This document shows, piece by piece, positions 1 to 7,791 of a stretch of 56,716 nt of DNA. Positions within the stretch are counted from its first letter, which is position 1. Each line of letters begins with the position of its first letter. The stretch spans positions 1 to 56,716 of the IMG/VR virus record IMGVR_UViG_3300025407_000978, one strand, 5' to 3'. This stretch comes from a virus. Below the pieces are notes generated by a model, which saw only the letters and a list, made by a program, of their open reading frames with translations, had not been told where the DNA came from and did not search any database. The position numbers and the translations under genes were made by a program.

Positions 1-665
1 TAAATGTTATCAATAACTTTAACACGGTTTAATTGTGTACATGCAGTATCACGATGCGATTTTACTGTTCCTTTAATTTTCATTTTATCGCCAATTTTGG
101 CTGCTTTAGAATAACTAAAAAACACAGTTTTATTATCATCTGTAATAGCGGTAATATAATACCTATTATAATTACGTGAGTATATACTTCTAACTACCTC
201 AATGCCTAATGTTACTCTATCACCTATTTTTCCAATATGTTCAATTGTAGCATTAAGTAATTTTATTTCAGCATTATCACGCTGTTTAGATGCTATATAA
301 CATTTTGGTAATGACGCAATTACACTAACTTGTAAATGCCCTTCTATTTTTTCAAGACTAGCACATTCAATTGCTGTTCTATCAAAATCACTTACATATT
401 TGTCACCTAATATTTTAAAAGTAAGTCCTTTATAATATTGTCGCACAAGTTTACCTTGTGTGCGATCCTCATCGGTAATTTTATCAACGTTTTCGCTAAG
501 TAAACGAACCAAAGTTGTGCGATTAGAATAACTGACAACTTCGCCTTTATCGTCAAAGACTGTATCTTTTTGATACGCGCCATTAATACGAAACGCAGCA
601 CAGGCGGCAGCAAATACATCATCAGTAGGAAAATTAATATGTACACCGTTTTTAACTTGCGACAT
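1..665 (-). CDS. Conserved phage protein with OB-fold-like C-terminus, 3' end outside window
   Basis: An open frame runs from an ATG at 665 to the left edge without a stop, giving at least 221 residues; it continues beyond base 1. The N-terminus reads MSQVKNGVHINFPTDD. The last 70 visible residues alternate beta-strand-like segments and end in a stretch (KIKGTVKSHRDTACTQLNRV) that resembles the last strands of OB-fold nucleic-acid-binding domains in phage proteins. It lies 11 bases after the preceding small gene on the same strand. Seen: the frame and composition. Inferred: the OB fold. No catalytic motif was found. A competing frame at 407-673 is a shadow. Confidence 0.7.
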   Translation of the reverse strand, partial: MSQVKNGVHINFPTDDVFAAACAAFRINGAYQKDTVFDDKGEVVSYSNRTTLVRLLSENVDKITDEDRTQGKLVRQYYKGLTFKILGDKYVSDFDRTAIECASLEKIEGHLQVSVIASLPKCYIASKQRDNAEIKLLNATIEHIGKIGDRVTLGIEVVRSIYSRNYNRYYITAITDDNKTVFFSYSKAAKIGDKMKIKGTVKSHRDTACTQLNRVKVIDNI

Positions 666-676
666 AACAACATCCT

Positions 677-883
677 TTAGTGACTGGACACTTGTGTGAT
701 TTGTTTATGGTCGAGAATAACAGTATCGCGGATTGCCCCGTAAACGTTTATGGGCTTATCTAATTTAACGTGATGATGAATGTCACCACCATAAGCAACA
801 CGACTTAACGTTACTTTGCCACGTACAAAAATTTCACTTAAGTAATGACCGCTGACGATCAAGCCTTCTAAGTCCCAATTCAT
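677..883 (-). CDS. Small hypothetical phage protein (68 aa)
   Basis: A 68-residue frame with an ATG at 883 and a clear ribosome site (TTAGGAGC) seven bases upstream. It is rich in beta-branched residues and has a His cluster (GGDIHHHVKLDKP), without a signal peptide or membrane segment. It is the first gene after a sigma70-like promoter at 916-943 and is followed after 11 bases by the gene running off the left edge, so the two are likely co-transcribed early. No family recognised. Confidence 0.6.
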   Translation of the reverse strand: MNWDLEGLIVSGHYLSEIFVRGKVTLSRVAYGGDIHHHVKLDKPINVYGAIRDTVILDHKQITQVSSH

Positions 884-903
884 ATTGTGCTCCTAATCTC
901 TAC

Positions 904-925
904 TCTGTATATATTATTATACAGA
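904..925. repeat. Perfect 8-bp-arm inverted repeat over the -10 box
   Basis: TCTGTATA and TATACAGA flank a six-base spacer. The dyad covers the -10 and the expected start of the promoter at 916-943, the position of a repressor operator. It could be a chance product of AT-rich sequence. It lacks a T-run, so it is unlikely to be a terminator. Confidence 0.4.
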
Positions 926-943
926 ATTGTATCCAAAAAGCAA
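916..943 (-). promoter_or_regulatory. Sigma70-like early promoter for the 883 gene
   Basis: On the minus strand TTGCTT (938-943) and TATAAT (916-921) are separated by 16 bases. A start near 909 would give a roughly 25-base leader carrying the AGGAG site. The -10 lies inside the inverted repeat at 904-925. Confidence 0.55.
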
Positions 944-978
944 GAACTAAATTTCCAACAAAATCAATGACTTACAGT

Positions 979-2454
979 TTACCGCATAAACCATTGCTTT
1001 ACAATACCTTCAGCAGGCTTATTTCTGATACTTCTGCCTATTGCGGGAAACGTAGGCCCGTTCATTGACATAAAATCGTCTGAAAAATATCCATCTATTT
1101 GTACAATTGATCCTGTAGGAAGAGTAGCCGAATTAATTGTTTCCAACATTGCTTCTATAATGATTGCTTGCTCATTAAATGCAGGAGTAGTATTTAACTC
1201 AATGCAAGTGTTTGAACCAGTTGGGCTGGTTGTACCCATTGGGAATGTTACCCCACCAATGGTATTTTCACACATGTATTCTTCCATGTAACCTGGTTGA
1301 GATAGATAATTTTTACGTGATTGTACGTCTCCATATATTATAAGTGGCTTGTTATATTTTGCCGATAAATCAGTCCAATTGGAAACCATATATGCAGTTG
1401 CGTAATCTTGTTTAACCGTATCAACTGTTAAATTGCTATCTGTACTTGCAGGATTACTTATCCAATATGGATAATTTGCATATGCCATAACATAATCAAT
1501 TTTGGATAAAATATAAGCAGAATTGTCTAACAAGCTATTATCTACAACAAACTTTTTACCAGTGTATACTGATGATACGGATTTAATTATATTTTCGTAT
1601 GCAGTAACAAATTGTTGAATTGATTGCGTGCTACCATCACCTTTATCACTATACAAACATGGACAATCCATTTGCCAAATATCAACATTAAGTGATTGCA
1701 TTGTATTGGCTTGATTTACCATATAAGTTTGTAAAGAATTTAGCCAATAACTATAATTCTGTGTATTACCTGCAGGTGTTGAAATGTTTTGCCCGTTAGA
1801 ATTAACACAGCATAAAATTGCATTTGTAACTTGGACTTTAATTCCTGCCGCGTGTGCAATGTTAACCTCGCTTGCAAATTCAGAATCACTTAATGAGTTT
1901 TTAGTATCAGGTGTAAAAGTATAACTTCCATCATTATTTTGAATTGCATTGTAATAACGTGCAATTTGAACTACATCAACACCTAATGATTTTAATCTTG
2001 TAACTGTTCGGCTAAATTCTGTTACATTGTCTGGTGTTGGACAGGAAGTTGTTATCGATGTATTACTTGTATATGTTGTTTTTGGTGTAATATCGTTTAC
2101 AACAATTGATCTAAGTAAATTCTTATTTAATGAATTGCCGGTTACATATGGTAAAGTTTGAGGTCCATTCCAACTTAGCGGATAAGTTACTACACTATTA
2201 TCAATATCGCAAAATGCATTTGCATCAACTAATGTAACAGTGTTTTGATAACTTGAGGGATAACTTATTTGTGAAACATCTGTGGGTACTGATACAGTAG
2301 GCACAGTAGTAGACACCATATTGTTTGTGCTAGTAGCTACAGTAGTGGTAGTTGAGGTTACTCCCTGTTTACTAACAGGAGTTGTGGTATTATTACTGCC
2401 ACCGCCCCCGCATCCTACTAGAACGGTTAACCCAAAAATAACTAGCTTTTTCAT
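979..2454 (-). CDS. Secreted lipoprotein with a glycoside-hydrolase-like TIM-barrel domain
   Basis: 491 residues. A signal peptide ends in a lipobox (LVGC, Cys15), followed by a glycine patch and a Thr/Val/Ser-rich linker to about residue 65, then a folded domain. Segments such as LKSLGVDVVQIARYY, HAAGIKVQVTNAI and NVDIWQMDCP look like successive beta/alpha units of a TIM barrel, as in glycosidases that track carbohydrate; a Cys-rich CPCL element and the ending RNKPAEGIVKQWF are distinctive. Predicted place: outer membrane or periplasmic face of a Gram-negative host. It has its own sigma70-type promoter at 2484-2512, so it may be an early moron that changes the infected cell surface. A role in superinfection exclusion or glycan trimming is inference; the catalytic acids were not assigned. 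Confidence 0.65.
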   Translation of the reverse strand: MKKLVIFGLTVLVGCGGGGSNNTTTPVSKQGVTSTTTTVATSTNNMVSTTVPTVSVPTDVSQISYPSSYQNTVTLVDANAFCDIDNSVVTYPLSWNGPQTLPYVTGNSLNKNLLRSIVVNDITPKTTYTSNTSITTSCPTPDNVTEFSRTVTRLKSLGVDVVQIARYYNAIQNNDGSYTFTPDTKNSLSDSEFASEVNIAHAAGIKVQVTNAILCCVNSNGQNISTPAGNTQNYSYWLNSLQTYMVNQANTMQSLNVDIWQMDCPCLYSDKGDGSTQSIQQFVTAYENIIKSVSSVYTGKKFVVDNSLLDNSAYILSKIDYVMAYANYPYWISNPASTDSNLTVDTVKQDYATAYMVSNWTDLSAKYNKPLIIYGDVQSRKNYLSQPGYMEEYMCENTIGGVTFPMGTTSPTGSNTCIELNTTPAFNEQAIIIEAMLETINSATLPTGSIVQIDGYFSDDFMSMNGPTFPAIGRSIRNKPAEGIVKQWFMR

Positions 2455-2483
2455 AAAAACCCAAAATAACCAAATAGATTTCT

Positions 2484-2512
2484 ATTATATGCTACTATTA
2501 TCAATAAATCAA
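2484..2512 (-). promoter_or_regulatory. Sigma70-like promoter for the lipoprotein gene
   Basis: TTGATT (2507-2512) and TATAAT (2484-2489) on the minus strand are 17 bases apart. Expected start near 2477, about 23 bases before the lipoprotein ATG. The -35 touches the stop codon of the upstream zinc-finger gene. Confidence 0.65.
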
Positions 2513-2725
2513 CTAACTATGGAACTTTACTTGTGGTAACTTTGTGTCGTCAATTGCTTGGTTTATGATATTAACACAAACTGCCACACATTCATTACAA
2601 ATGGCAATGCCCTTTTCATTTGTTACCAAACGAAAAACTTCGCTTTGTGGTTTACTACAAAAATCACAGTTTACTTCAGTTGTTTGAATTTGTTGTGATT
2701 GTTCATTTTGGGTTACGTCAGTCAT
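2513..2725 (-). CDS. Free-standing ClpX-type C4 zinc-finger protein
   Basis: 70 residues. The core is a CDFC ... CNEC pair with 19 residues between, followed by VAVCVNIINQAI, which matches the N-terminal zinc-binding domain of ClpX (pattern CSFCGK..EV..LI......ICDECV.LC..II). In ClpX this domain dimerises and binds adaptors such as SspB and some substrates. Here it stands alone, with a short polar N-terminus and a short tail and no AAA+ domain. The start overlaps the stop of the previous gene (TAATG) behind a GGAAGAGG site. Family match is from motif spacing; a role as ClpXP decoy or adaptor is inference. Confidence 0.75.
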   Translation of the reverse strand: MTDVTQNEQSQQIQTTEVNCDFCSKPQSEVFRLVTNEKGIAICNECVAVCVNIINQAIDDTKLPQVKFHS

Positions 2726-2862
2726 TATCGTCCTCTTCCTGTTTTACGAACTGTTGGTTTGCCAAATCCTTTACTAGGTTTTGGACCTTTACCTTGTTTA
2801 AAATTGTTTGGGTTAAATCCCGTCTTCTGTGTTGGAATACCCTTGTTCTTTTTGTCTGTCAT
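2725..2862 (-). CDS. Small, highly basic protein (45 aa)
   Basis: A 45-residue frame starting at an ATG at 2862 with a good ribosome site (CAGGAGC) eight bases upstream and ending in TAATG overlap with the zinc-finger gene. The sequence is dominated by Lys, Arg, Gly, Pro and Asn (GKGPKPSKGFGKP, ending RKTGRGR), so it is probably disordered and may bind nucleic acid. Its 5' end overlaps the upstream gene by 50 bases in another frame. Function unknown; translation signals make it likely real. Confidence 0.6.
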   Translation of the reverse strand: MTDKKNKGIPTQKTGFNPNNFKQGKGPKPSKGFGKPTVRKTGRGR

Positions 2863-3274
2863 AGATTTGCTCCTGTGATATCAAATAATCTATTAATGTG
2901 CCGCCATATAACCCTATCATCATGGCAACCTTGCCATCATATACTGTTACTTTTTGATCACCAATATGATATGGGCAGCGCAAAAAACGTCCACAACTTA
3001 AAGTAAATTTATTAATCCAATAATCGTCTAAATATTTTGTATTTAATAAAGTATTGACATCTCTATCAAAAATTGGATAACTATAACTTTCAATACACGC
3101 AATGTCAAAATATCTTTTCCCCTCAAGTGTTAATCGTAGACTATTACCCTGACGTCCAGTTTCAAACCAACTGAATACCATTTTATCTATTGTTTTGGGT
3201 GGCCGTTGATCGCTTGGCAGTTGATCAAATATTGCTGCTACTAATTGATGTTTTAAAGTATTCTGGTTACTCAT
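2813..3274 (-). CDS. Conserved hypothetical phage protein (153 aa)
   Basis: Starts at ATG 3274, overlapping the stop of the preceding gene by 8 bases. Soluble, mixed alpha/beta, with an aromatic-rich middle (YSYPIFDRDVNTLL) and a CGRFLRCPYHIG segment near residues 94-104; no signal peptide or membrane span. The style is typical of conserved unknowns in T4-like marine phages. No function assigned. Confidence 0.6.
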   Translation of the reverse strand: MSNQNTLKHQLVAAIFDQLPSDQRPPKTIDKMVFSWFETGRQGNSLRLTLEGKRYFDIACIESYSYPIFDRDVNTLLNTKYLDDYWINKFTLSCGRFLRCPYHIGDQKVTVYDGKVAMMIGLYGGTLIDYLISQEQIYDRQKEQGYSNTEDGI

Positions 3275-3560
3275 CAGGGTATACGCGCCTACCTGTCGTT
3301 AAGAAAACGACTGAAAACTTATCTGTCTTAAATAGCGCGTTAAGTTTTCTACATAGGTTTCTAGCATGACCTGGATTGCTAAAACTAGTCTTTTTATATT
3401 TTGGCGCATTATCATTGTTAAGATAATGACTACTTTTTAAATTAATAGGCTGATCGTCATAATACACAGACCAAATACCGCTGGCTTCAACGATCTGTTC
3501 AGTCTTATATGTATTTTTATCTACATACTCTAATATGACTTTTGGCTGAGTTCTGCTCAC
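3267..3560 (-). CDS. Hypothetical protein (97 aa), GTG start
   Basis: The frame opens with GTG at 3560, overlapping the upstream TGA by four bases (GTGA), a typical coupled start. The product is basic with a conserved-looking core (SNPGHARNLCRKLNALF) that suggests a short amphipathic helix. It ends 8 bases inside the next gene. No family recognised. Confidence 0.55.
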   Translation of the reverse strand: MSRTQPKVILEYVDKNTYKTEQIVEASGIWSVYYDDQPINLKSSHYLNNDNAPKYKKTSFSNPGHARNLCRKLNALFKTDKFSVVFLTTGRRVYPDE

Positions 3561-3754
3561 TTAAACGTACCGCCTTTAATTTCAACCTGTAAAACCTTGT
3601 CATCTATATTGTTTTTTAAATTATGTAAGTCAATTAATATTGACATAATTTCATCACGCAATCCCCTAGCATCAGTCATAGGCATTACTAAATCTTTTGT
3701 TCGTTTGCTTTCTAGTAATGAGACTTTATCCATGAAATTTTTAACGTGAATCAT
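3557..3754 (-). CDS. Small helical hypothetical protein (65 aa)
   Basis: ATG at 3754, overlapping the upstream stop by 4 bases (ATGA). Mostly alpha-helical by composition (DKVSLLESKRTKDL and LRDEIMSILIDLHNL). It resembles short conserved proteins found in T4-like cyanophages, but I cannot attach a function. The TATAAATA-like string just upstream lies inside the previous coding region. Confidence 0.55.
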   Translation of the reverse strand: MIHVKNFMDKVSLLESKRTKDLVMPMTDARGLRDEIMSILIDLHNLKNNIDDKVLQVEIKGGTFK

Positions 3755-4206
3755 TGTGTATTTATATGTGCCAAGGCTTCAATTTCAGTTTTATAGGGTC
3801 CTTTATAAGGATATCGTTGAATAAAAATGTATTTTGGACAGAATTGTACCTCTTTTACACCATTTTGTTCCACTACAAAGTATCCTGCAGCCTGCAAACA
3901 TTTACTTTTTTCTTCGGTTGTGAACAAATGTAACTTACGTTTGATATCAAATACTGAATTATAGACTTTTTCTGGAGTAGGATACTCTGGGTAGGGCATT
4001 TCTACTTTACTATTATTAGTTTTAATTGGTTCAAAACGAATTTTTACTTTTTCTTTAATTTCTTCAGTATTGTTAAATTGTAAAAAATTGTCATTTAACT
4101 TTACTTCATAACCTGCATTATTGGCAGTTACATTGCCTACTTTCTTTTCACCGTCGGTAACTACCCAATACTGATCTTTAATAATTGGTTTTGCTACAAG
4201 TATCAT
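3751..4206 (-). CDS. Conserved hypothetical phage protein (151 aa)
   Basis: I chose the ATG at 4206, because it overlaps the upstream TGA (ATGA) and has GGAG seven bases before it, over an in-frame codon four residues earlier. The N-terminal 60 residues read as a small beta domain (DQYWVVTDGEKKVGN); the C-terminal half has an FCPKYIFIQRYPYKGPYKT motif. No signal peptide. Function unknown. Confidence 0.6.
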   Translation of the reverse strand: MILVAKPIIKDQYWVVTDGEKKVGNVTANNAGYEVKLNDNFLQFNNTEEIKEKVKIRFEPIKTNNSKVEMPYPEYPTPEKVYNSVFDIKRKLHLFTTEEKSKCLQAAGYFVVEQNGVKEVQFCPKYIFIQRYPYKGPYKTEIEALAHINTQ

Positions 4207-4760
4207 TGTGTACTCCAACTAACTCCAAAAAACATACGCATATAATTATGCTCTAATGTGTGTTTAATTTTGTTTATCCAATGTTCTTCATCACGTGAAT
4301 AAACAATCAATCTATTGGGTTTAGGTAATACTTCTGCGCTATTAACACAAAACTCACCGCCCCAATCATCTTCCCAATAATTGTGAGTGTATAAAAAAGT
4401 TGATAGACTTTTTTCAGGTGTACTGTTACGCACAATACCATCAAAATGTTTTCCAACTAAATGATTTTTATCGCCATATTGATACCAAACACTATATGCC
4501 ATTGGATCAACATAACCTAAAGTCAATAATGTCTCACGCATTTTTTCTATTGCAGGAACAATCTCAATACCTAGCAAAACTTTACTTTCAGTATAATCGT
4601 GATCATTGCTAGACGTTCTAATTCTAACTGCTTGATTTTCAGAAGGAAAATTTGTATGTCCTATATCCTGACGTAACCCGTGTTTATAACGCTTAAGCAT
4701 TTTTTGATTAAGCGGGACAAATTGAGTACCTAGTAAAAAATCGTCAAAATAACTAATCAT
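4203..4760 (-). CDS. 2-oxoglutarate/Fe(II)-dependent oxygenase
   Basis: 185 residues, the length of a minimal prolyl-4-hydroxylase-like oxygenase. The iron-binding HxD is His105-Phe-Asp107 (GKHFDG). The distal His is probably His160 (EEHWINKI) and the co-substrate Arg is Arg175 ahead of FFGVSW. The segment WEDDWGGEF before a PNRLIVY strand is typical of the family. Such enzymes hydroxylate protein side chains, nucleobases or small molecules with 2-oxoglutarate and O2. Substrate unknown; four oxygenase-like genes occur in this window. Confidence 0.8.
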   Translation of the reverse strand: MISYFDDFLLGTQFVPLNQKMLKRYKHGLRQDIGHTNFPSENQAVRIRTSSNDHDYTESKVLLGIEIVPAIEKMRETLLTLGYVDPMAYSVWYQYGDKNHLVGKHFDGIVRNSTPEKSLSTFLYTHNYWEDDWGGEFCVNSAEVLPKPNRLIVYSRDEEHWINKIKHTLEHNYMRMFFGVSWSTQ

Positions 4761-4763
4761 ACA

Positions 4764-5072
4764 CTAAATTTTCTTTAAATATTTGAATAAATCATTTTTA
4801 TTTTTTGGAGTCCAGTATTTACCCTTAGGTCCACATTTATCTTTTTCTCCTATAAATCTTTCTGCTCGTTCGTTATAACACTTTTCATAGTTTCTATTAG
4901 GTTTTTCAACAACTGTGCCAACTACAGGGCTATGTGTAACAACAGGGGTAGCATTAGTTCTTGTACATACATATTCAAAATCTTCATCTTTAGCAAAAAA
5001 TAGTATGTTGCCAAACTTAGTCATAAAAGGAATTTTGCCGTACTTACAATCTTTACAAAAATATTTACTCAT
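4764..5072 (-). CDS. Small cysteine-containing hypothetical protein (102 aa)
   Basis: ATG at 5072, overlapping the exonuclease stop by 8 bases. It has an N-terminal CKDC pair at residues 6-9 and Cys at about 36, 65 and 80, so it may bind a metal, though spacing fits no zinc finger I know. The C-terminus is Lys-rich (NKNDLFKYLKKI). Likely translated together with the oxygenase downstream. Confidence 0.55.
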   Translation of the reverse strand: MSKYFCKDCKYGKIPFMTKFGNILFFAKDEDFEYVCTRTNATPVVTHSPVVGTVVEKPNRNYEKCYNERAERFIGEKDKCGPKGKYWTPKNKNDLFKYLKKI

Positions 5073-6066
5073 GTAATATACCTATATATGGAGAGTTTAA
5101 CCATTTAGCAAACGTATCTGATTGTTCGCTAATTTTGTTTAATTCGTACTTGCCACAGAATCGCATAAAATGTACACCCACTTGAGGTACTGTGGTTGTG
5201 CGTACATCATTCTTAATTGTTTCATCAAACAACACCTTAAACTCGTCAGGTTGTGCGGTTAAATCAATTAACACACGATTACGTTCATAATCATCACGCA
5301 CACGATGCTCAACACCATCGTGATCAGACCAACGCTGTAGCATCATATTGTTCCAATTGAAACCTTGCTTATGACGATCAGCATATGCCTCAATCAATCC
5401 AATTTTGTTTTTGCTACCTTTAGTACGTACACCTGGATATGCACTAAACACGTTGTCAGTGCTGTCACCGCGCATACACTTTTCAAATAGTAAAAATTGT
5501 GGGTCACCTAATAGTTTTGGCTCTTTTGTTTTCTTGTCAACAATGAGTCGTCCTTTCTCATCGTGATAGCCTTCAAGTGTAATATATTGATTGCTTACGC
5601 CATTATATTGTGTAACACGCTCATTAATCAATTGTACATAGTCAGTATCGCTACTGATAATAACATGTTCATCATCTGGGTGTAATGCGATAAAACGCGC
5701 AATCATATCGTCAGCCTCACCATTAGGATGACGCAACACACTAGTATTAGTTTTCTCACGCAAGTAATTGGTAAACATTTCATATGTTTCCCAAAACATC
5801 TTGTTTTCTTCAATCTCACTTTCAGTCATAGCACTTTCGTCAAGTTTACGATTAGCCTTGTAGGGCTTATAGTAATCTTTACGCCAGCTACGACCCTCAA
5901 GACAGAACACAACATGGTCAATGCCAAATCGTTTTACTGCTTGATTGACACTACTTAGTGTAAGATGTAATGCCATTCCAACCTTTTCCCATGTTTCAGT
6001 ATTGCGACTGGCAATATGTCGGGCACGGAAGAATGTATTTGCTGTATCAATTAATGCGTATTTCAT
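5065..6066 (-). CDS. rnh: 5'-3' exonuclease / RNase H (FLAP family, T4 rnh-like)
   Basis: 333 residues, near T4 RNase H (about 305). It removes RNA primers and flaps from lagging-strand fragments. Metal-binding acidic positions of the PIN-like fold are visible: Asp7 (LIDTANTFFRA), the EADDMIARF helix, SSDTDYVQL, and GDSTDNV followed by the helix-hairpin-helix-like PGVRTKG. A helical arch with basic residues (RKDYYKPYKANRK) lies near residues 62-75. Preceded by a sigma70-like promoter at 6078-6104, consistent with early expression. Confidence 0.9.
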   Translation of the reverse strand: MKYALIDTANTFFRARHIASRNTETWEKVGMALHLTLSSVNQAVKRFGIDHVVFCLEGRSWRKDYYKPYKANRKLDESAMTESEIEENKMFWETYEMFTNYLREKTNTSVLRHPNGEADDMIARFIALHPDDEHVIISSDTDYVQLINERVTQYNGVSNQYITLEGYHDEKGRLIVDKKTKEPKLLGDPQFLLFEKCMRGDSTDNVFSAYPGVRTKGSKNKIGLIEAYADRHKQGFNWNNMMLQRWSDHDGVEHRVRDDYERNRVLIDLTAQPDEFKVLFDETIKNDVRTTTVPQVGVHFMRFCGKYELNKISEQSDTFAKWLNSPYIGILHE

Positions 6067-6077
6067 AATATGTGTAT

Positions 6078-6104
6078 ATTATACTAAATTTTGGGCAATG
6101 TCAA
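6078..6104 (-). promoter_or_regulatory. Sigma70-like promoter for the exonuclease gene
   Basis: TTGACA (6099-6104) and TATAAT (6078-6083) on the minus strand with a short 15-base spacer. Both hexamers are consensus; the short spacing is the weak point. The -35 lies in the last codons of the upstream gene. Confidence 0.55.
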
Positions 6105-6541
6105 ACTATTTTTTGTAAAAAATAATCAGGTTTTTCTTTGATATCGGTAAAATATTTACTGGGTTGATAGGGCAAGTGTTTTGATTTTACCCTATAAATT
6201 TCATTATATTCACTGGCAACCATTCTTTCTTCAATAACATTGATCATTTCTTGTAAATTATTAAGTTCACTATTTGGGTCAATCCATTCTAATTTTTTGT
6301 TAATCAGAACCAATAATTCACTACGATATTCATTTTTAAACCAACGTTCTAATGCTCTAATTTGTGATTGTTTACCGTAGTATAAATGACAGAACTTTTG
6401 TATTGATGCAGAAGGATAGCAATATCCTTTGGTCAATCTACGTTCTAAGTTATTGGTAATACCAAATCCTTTGATATTATTATGCCACAACTCAATTAGA
6501 TAAAACCAAGAACACTCACCAGGTAATATTATTTTGGACAT
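6101..6541 (-). CDS. GIY-YIG-like nuclease domain protein
   Basis: About 146 residues. The N-terminal segment WFYLIELWHNN followed by KGFGITNNLERRL fits a degenerate GIY-YIG fold (usual YIG replaced by FGI), with Arg in NNLERRL and Glu in RALERWFKNEY at the positions of the catalytic Arg and Glu. The second ATG (6541) is preferred because AAGG lies nine bases upstream; the first is at 6547. It overlaps the ParB-like gene by 26 bases. It may be a resident nuclease rather than a homing element, since it does not disrupt anything visible. Confidence 0.6.
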   Translation of the reverse strand: MSKIILPGECSWFYLIELWHNNIKGFGITNNLERRLTKGYCYPSASIQKFCHLYYGKQSQIRALERWFKNEYRSELLVLINKKLEWIDPNSELNNLQEMINVIEERMVASEYNEIYRVKSKHLPYQPSKYFTDIKEKPDYFLQKIV

Positions 6542-7691
6542 ATTCATCTACCTTATTTTTAATTTCGTCAGGTAAATAATCGTAAATATCCTTGTTATTA
6601 TGAACATAGTTATAAGCATGACTAGTTACTTGACAATTACCATTTAATTTTAAATAAATCTTTTGCATAATAGCTAAAAAGCAATCATCTGTAGGATTGG
6701 GAATTTTTTTAGCTAATGGATTACATGCTCTGAACCATTTTTCATGTGTATTAACTACTACAATGCGAGCACCAGCAAGGTCAGTGAAAAAATCAAAAAC
6801 AATTGCATTTAAATGGTCTGAAAGTTTGTTTAATTGTTTTTTAGTCCAACCAATACTTTTACCATAACTAATCATATTGCCATAAAAACCATAAGCAGCA
6901 TCATCAAGATGCGTGCCATGCCAATGTGCTTTATGTCGTTCTAATGCAAATTCTACTTGATAATAATCGTATTTGTACAATGCTTGCACTGAACTAATAG
7001 TACCGGCTTTACCTTTATAAACACTTTGTGGGCTAACAGGAATAGCCTCGTATTTTTCACAAAGGTCTTGTAGCACAACATTCTCCTCAAACATTTTTCC
7101 ATAATGAGTGGGATATTGTCGAGCAAGGCCTACTTTAGTTTTATGTTGGTCAAAGCTAGTCCATTTCTTTTGACCTAAACCGTTACGTGACAATGCACTA
7201 TATGCAGGCAAACCTGCACTTGCATTTGGAATCGTATATGATGCATACTTCGCTTTTAACCAATTTTTAGGGTCAACTTCTTTGATAAGACCATGTTTAC
7301 AAAACAACGCAAAATTACAAATACCGTGCATTGTGTCAAAATTAAAAAGGTCACCTTTAACATCGGCAAGAAAAACAGGACTTGTCAGTGATGGATTAAA
7401 AACGGTTATAATCTTTGCGATATGATCTAATAGTAAATCACGCTGTGCGATCTCGTCAAACAATACATCACCAATTGTCACGTATCCAGATTTACCAAAA
7501 TCATTAATACTAAATTGCACATTCTGTGCCTTAAGATTATTGATGGCATCCATAATTTGTTTATTTTGTTCAGCCAAATCAATAAGACTGGTTATCTTTT
7601 TTGGTTTTCGCTGTTTAAGATTCTTGTTATCTACTGCATTGTAGATTTTAGAAATATTTACTGCTTGACCTTTAGGAATTTTTAATTTCAT
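6516..7691 (-). CDS. ParB/sulfiredoxin-fold-like protein
   Basis: 391 residues. Residues 70-125 read VTIGDVLFDEIAQRDLLL ... FNPSLTSPVF ... LFNFDTMHG, matching the layout of ParB-type domains (target strand, QRxL helix, conserved Pro strand, then DGxHR). The DGxHR is changed to FDTMHG, so catalysis is doubtful. The rest is soluble and His/Trp-rich without a known domain. It is the first gene after the best promoter in the window (7736-7764), with AAGG before the ATG. A role as an early DNA-binding protein is inference. Confidence 0.55.
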   Translation of the reverse strand: MKLKIPKGQAVNISKIYNAVDNKNLKQRKPKKITSLIDLAEQNKQIMDAINNLKAQNVQFSINDFGKSGYVTIGDVLFDEIAQRDLLLDHIAKIITVFNPSLTSPVFLADVKGDLFNFDTMHGICNFALFCKHGLIKEVDPKNWLKAKYASYTIPNASAGLPAYSALSRNGLGQKKWTSFDQHKTKVGLARQYPTHYGKMFEENVVLQDLCEKYEAIPVSPQSVYKGKAGTISSVQALYKYDYYQVEFALERHKAHWHGTHLDDAAYGFYGNMISYGKSIGWTKKQLNKLSDHLNAIVFDFFTDLAGARIVVVNTHEKWFRACNPLAKKIPNPTDDCFLAIMQKIYLKLNGNCQVTSHAYNYVHNNKDIYDYLPDEIKNKVDEYVQNNITW

Positions 7692-7735
7692 ACTTTGCCT
7701 TGCCGAATATACGGCTTTTGTTAAAAACTACGTAT

Positions 7736-7764
7736 ATTATAACTAACTAAAAAATAAATGTCAA
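7736..7764 (-). promoter_or_regulatory. Perfect-consensus sigma70 promoter
   Basis: TTGACA (7759-7764), 17-base spacer, TATAAT (7736-7741) on the minus strand. Expected start about 7729, giving a leader of some 38 bases before the ParB-like gene; the leader holds a short GCCG...CGGC hairpin and then the AAGG ribosome site. Confidence 0.85.
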
Positions 7765-7791
7765 GTTTTTAAACCAGCGTAAGTTATTGAT

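Noticed and set aside
407-673. 88-residue hydrophobic frame
   Set aside because: It overlaps the larger open frame ending at 665 that runs off the window and has better codon content; it is a shadow.
3755-3764. TATAAATA-like string before the 3754 gene
   Set aside because: It encodes the last residues of the upstream gene and leaves no room for a leader; probably coincidence of a His-Ile-Asn-Thr codon run.
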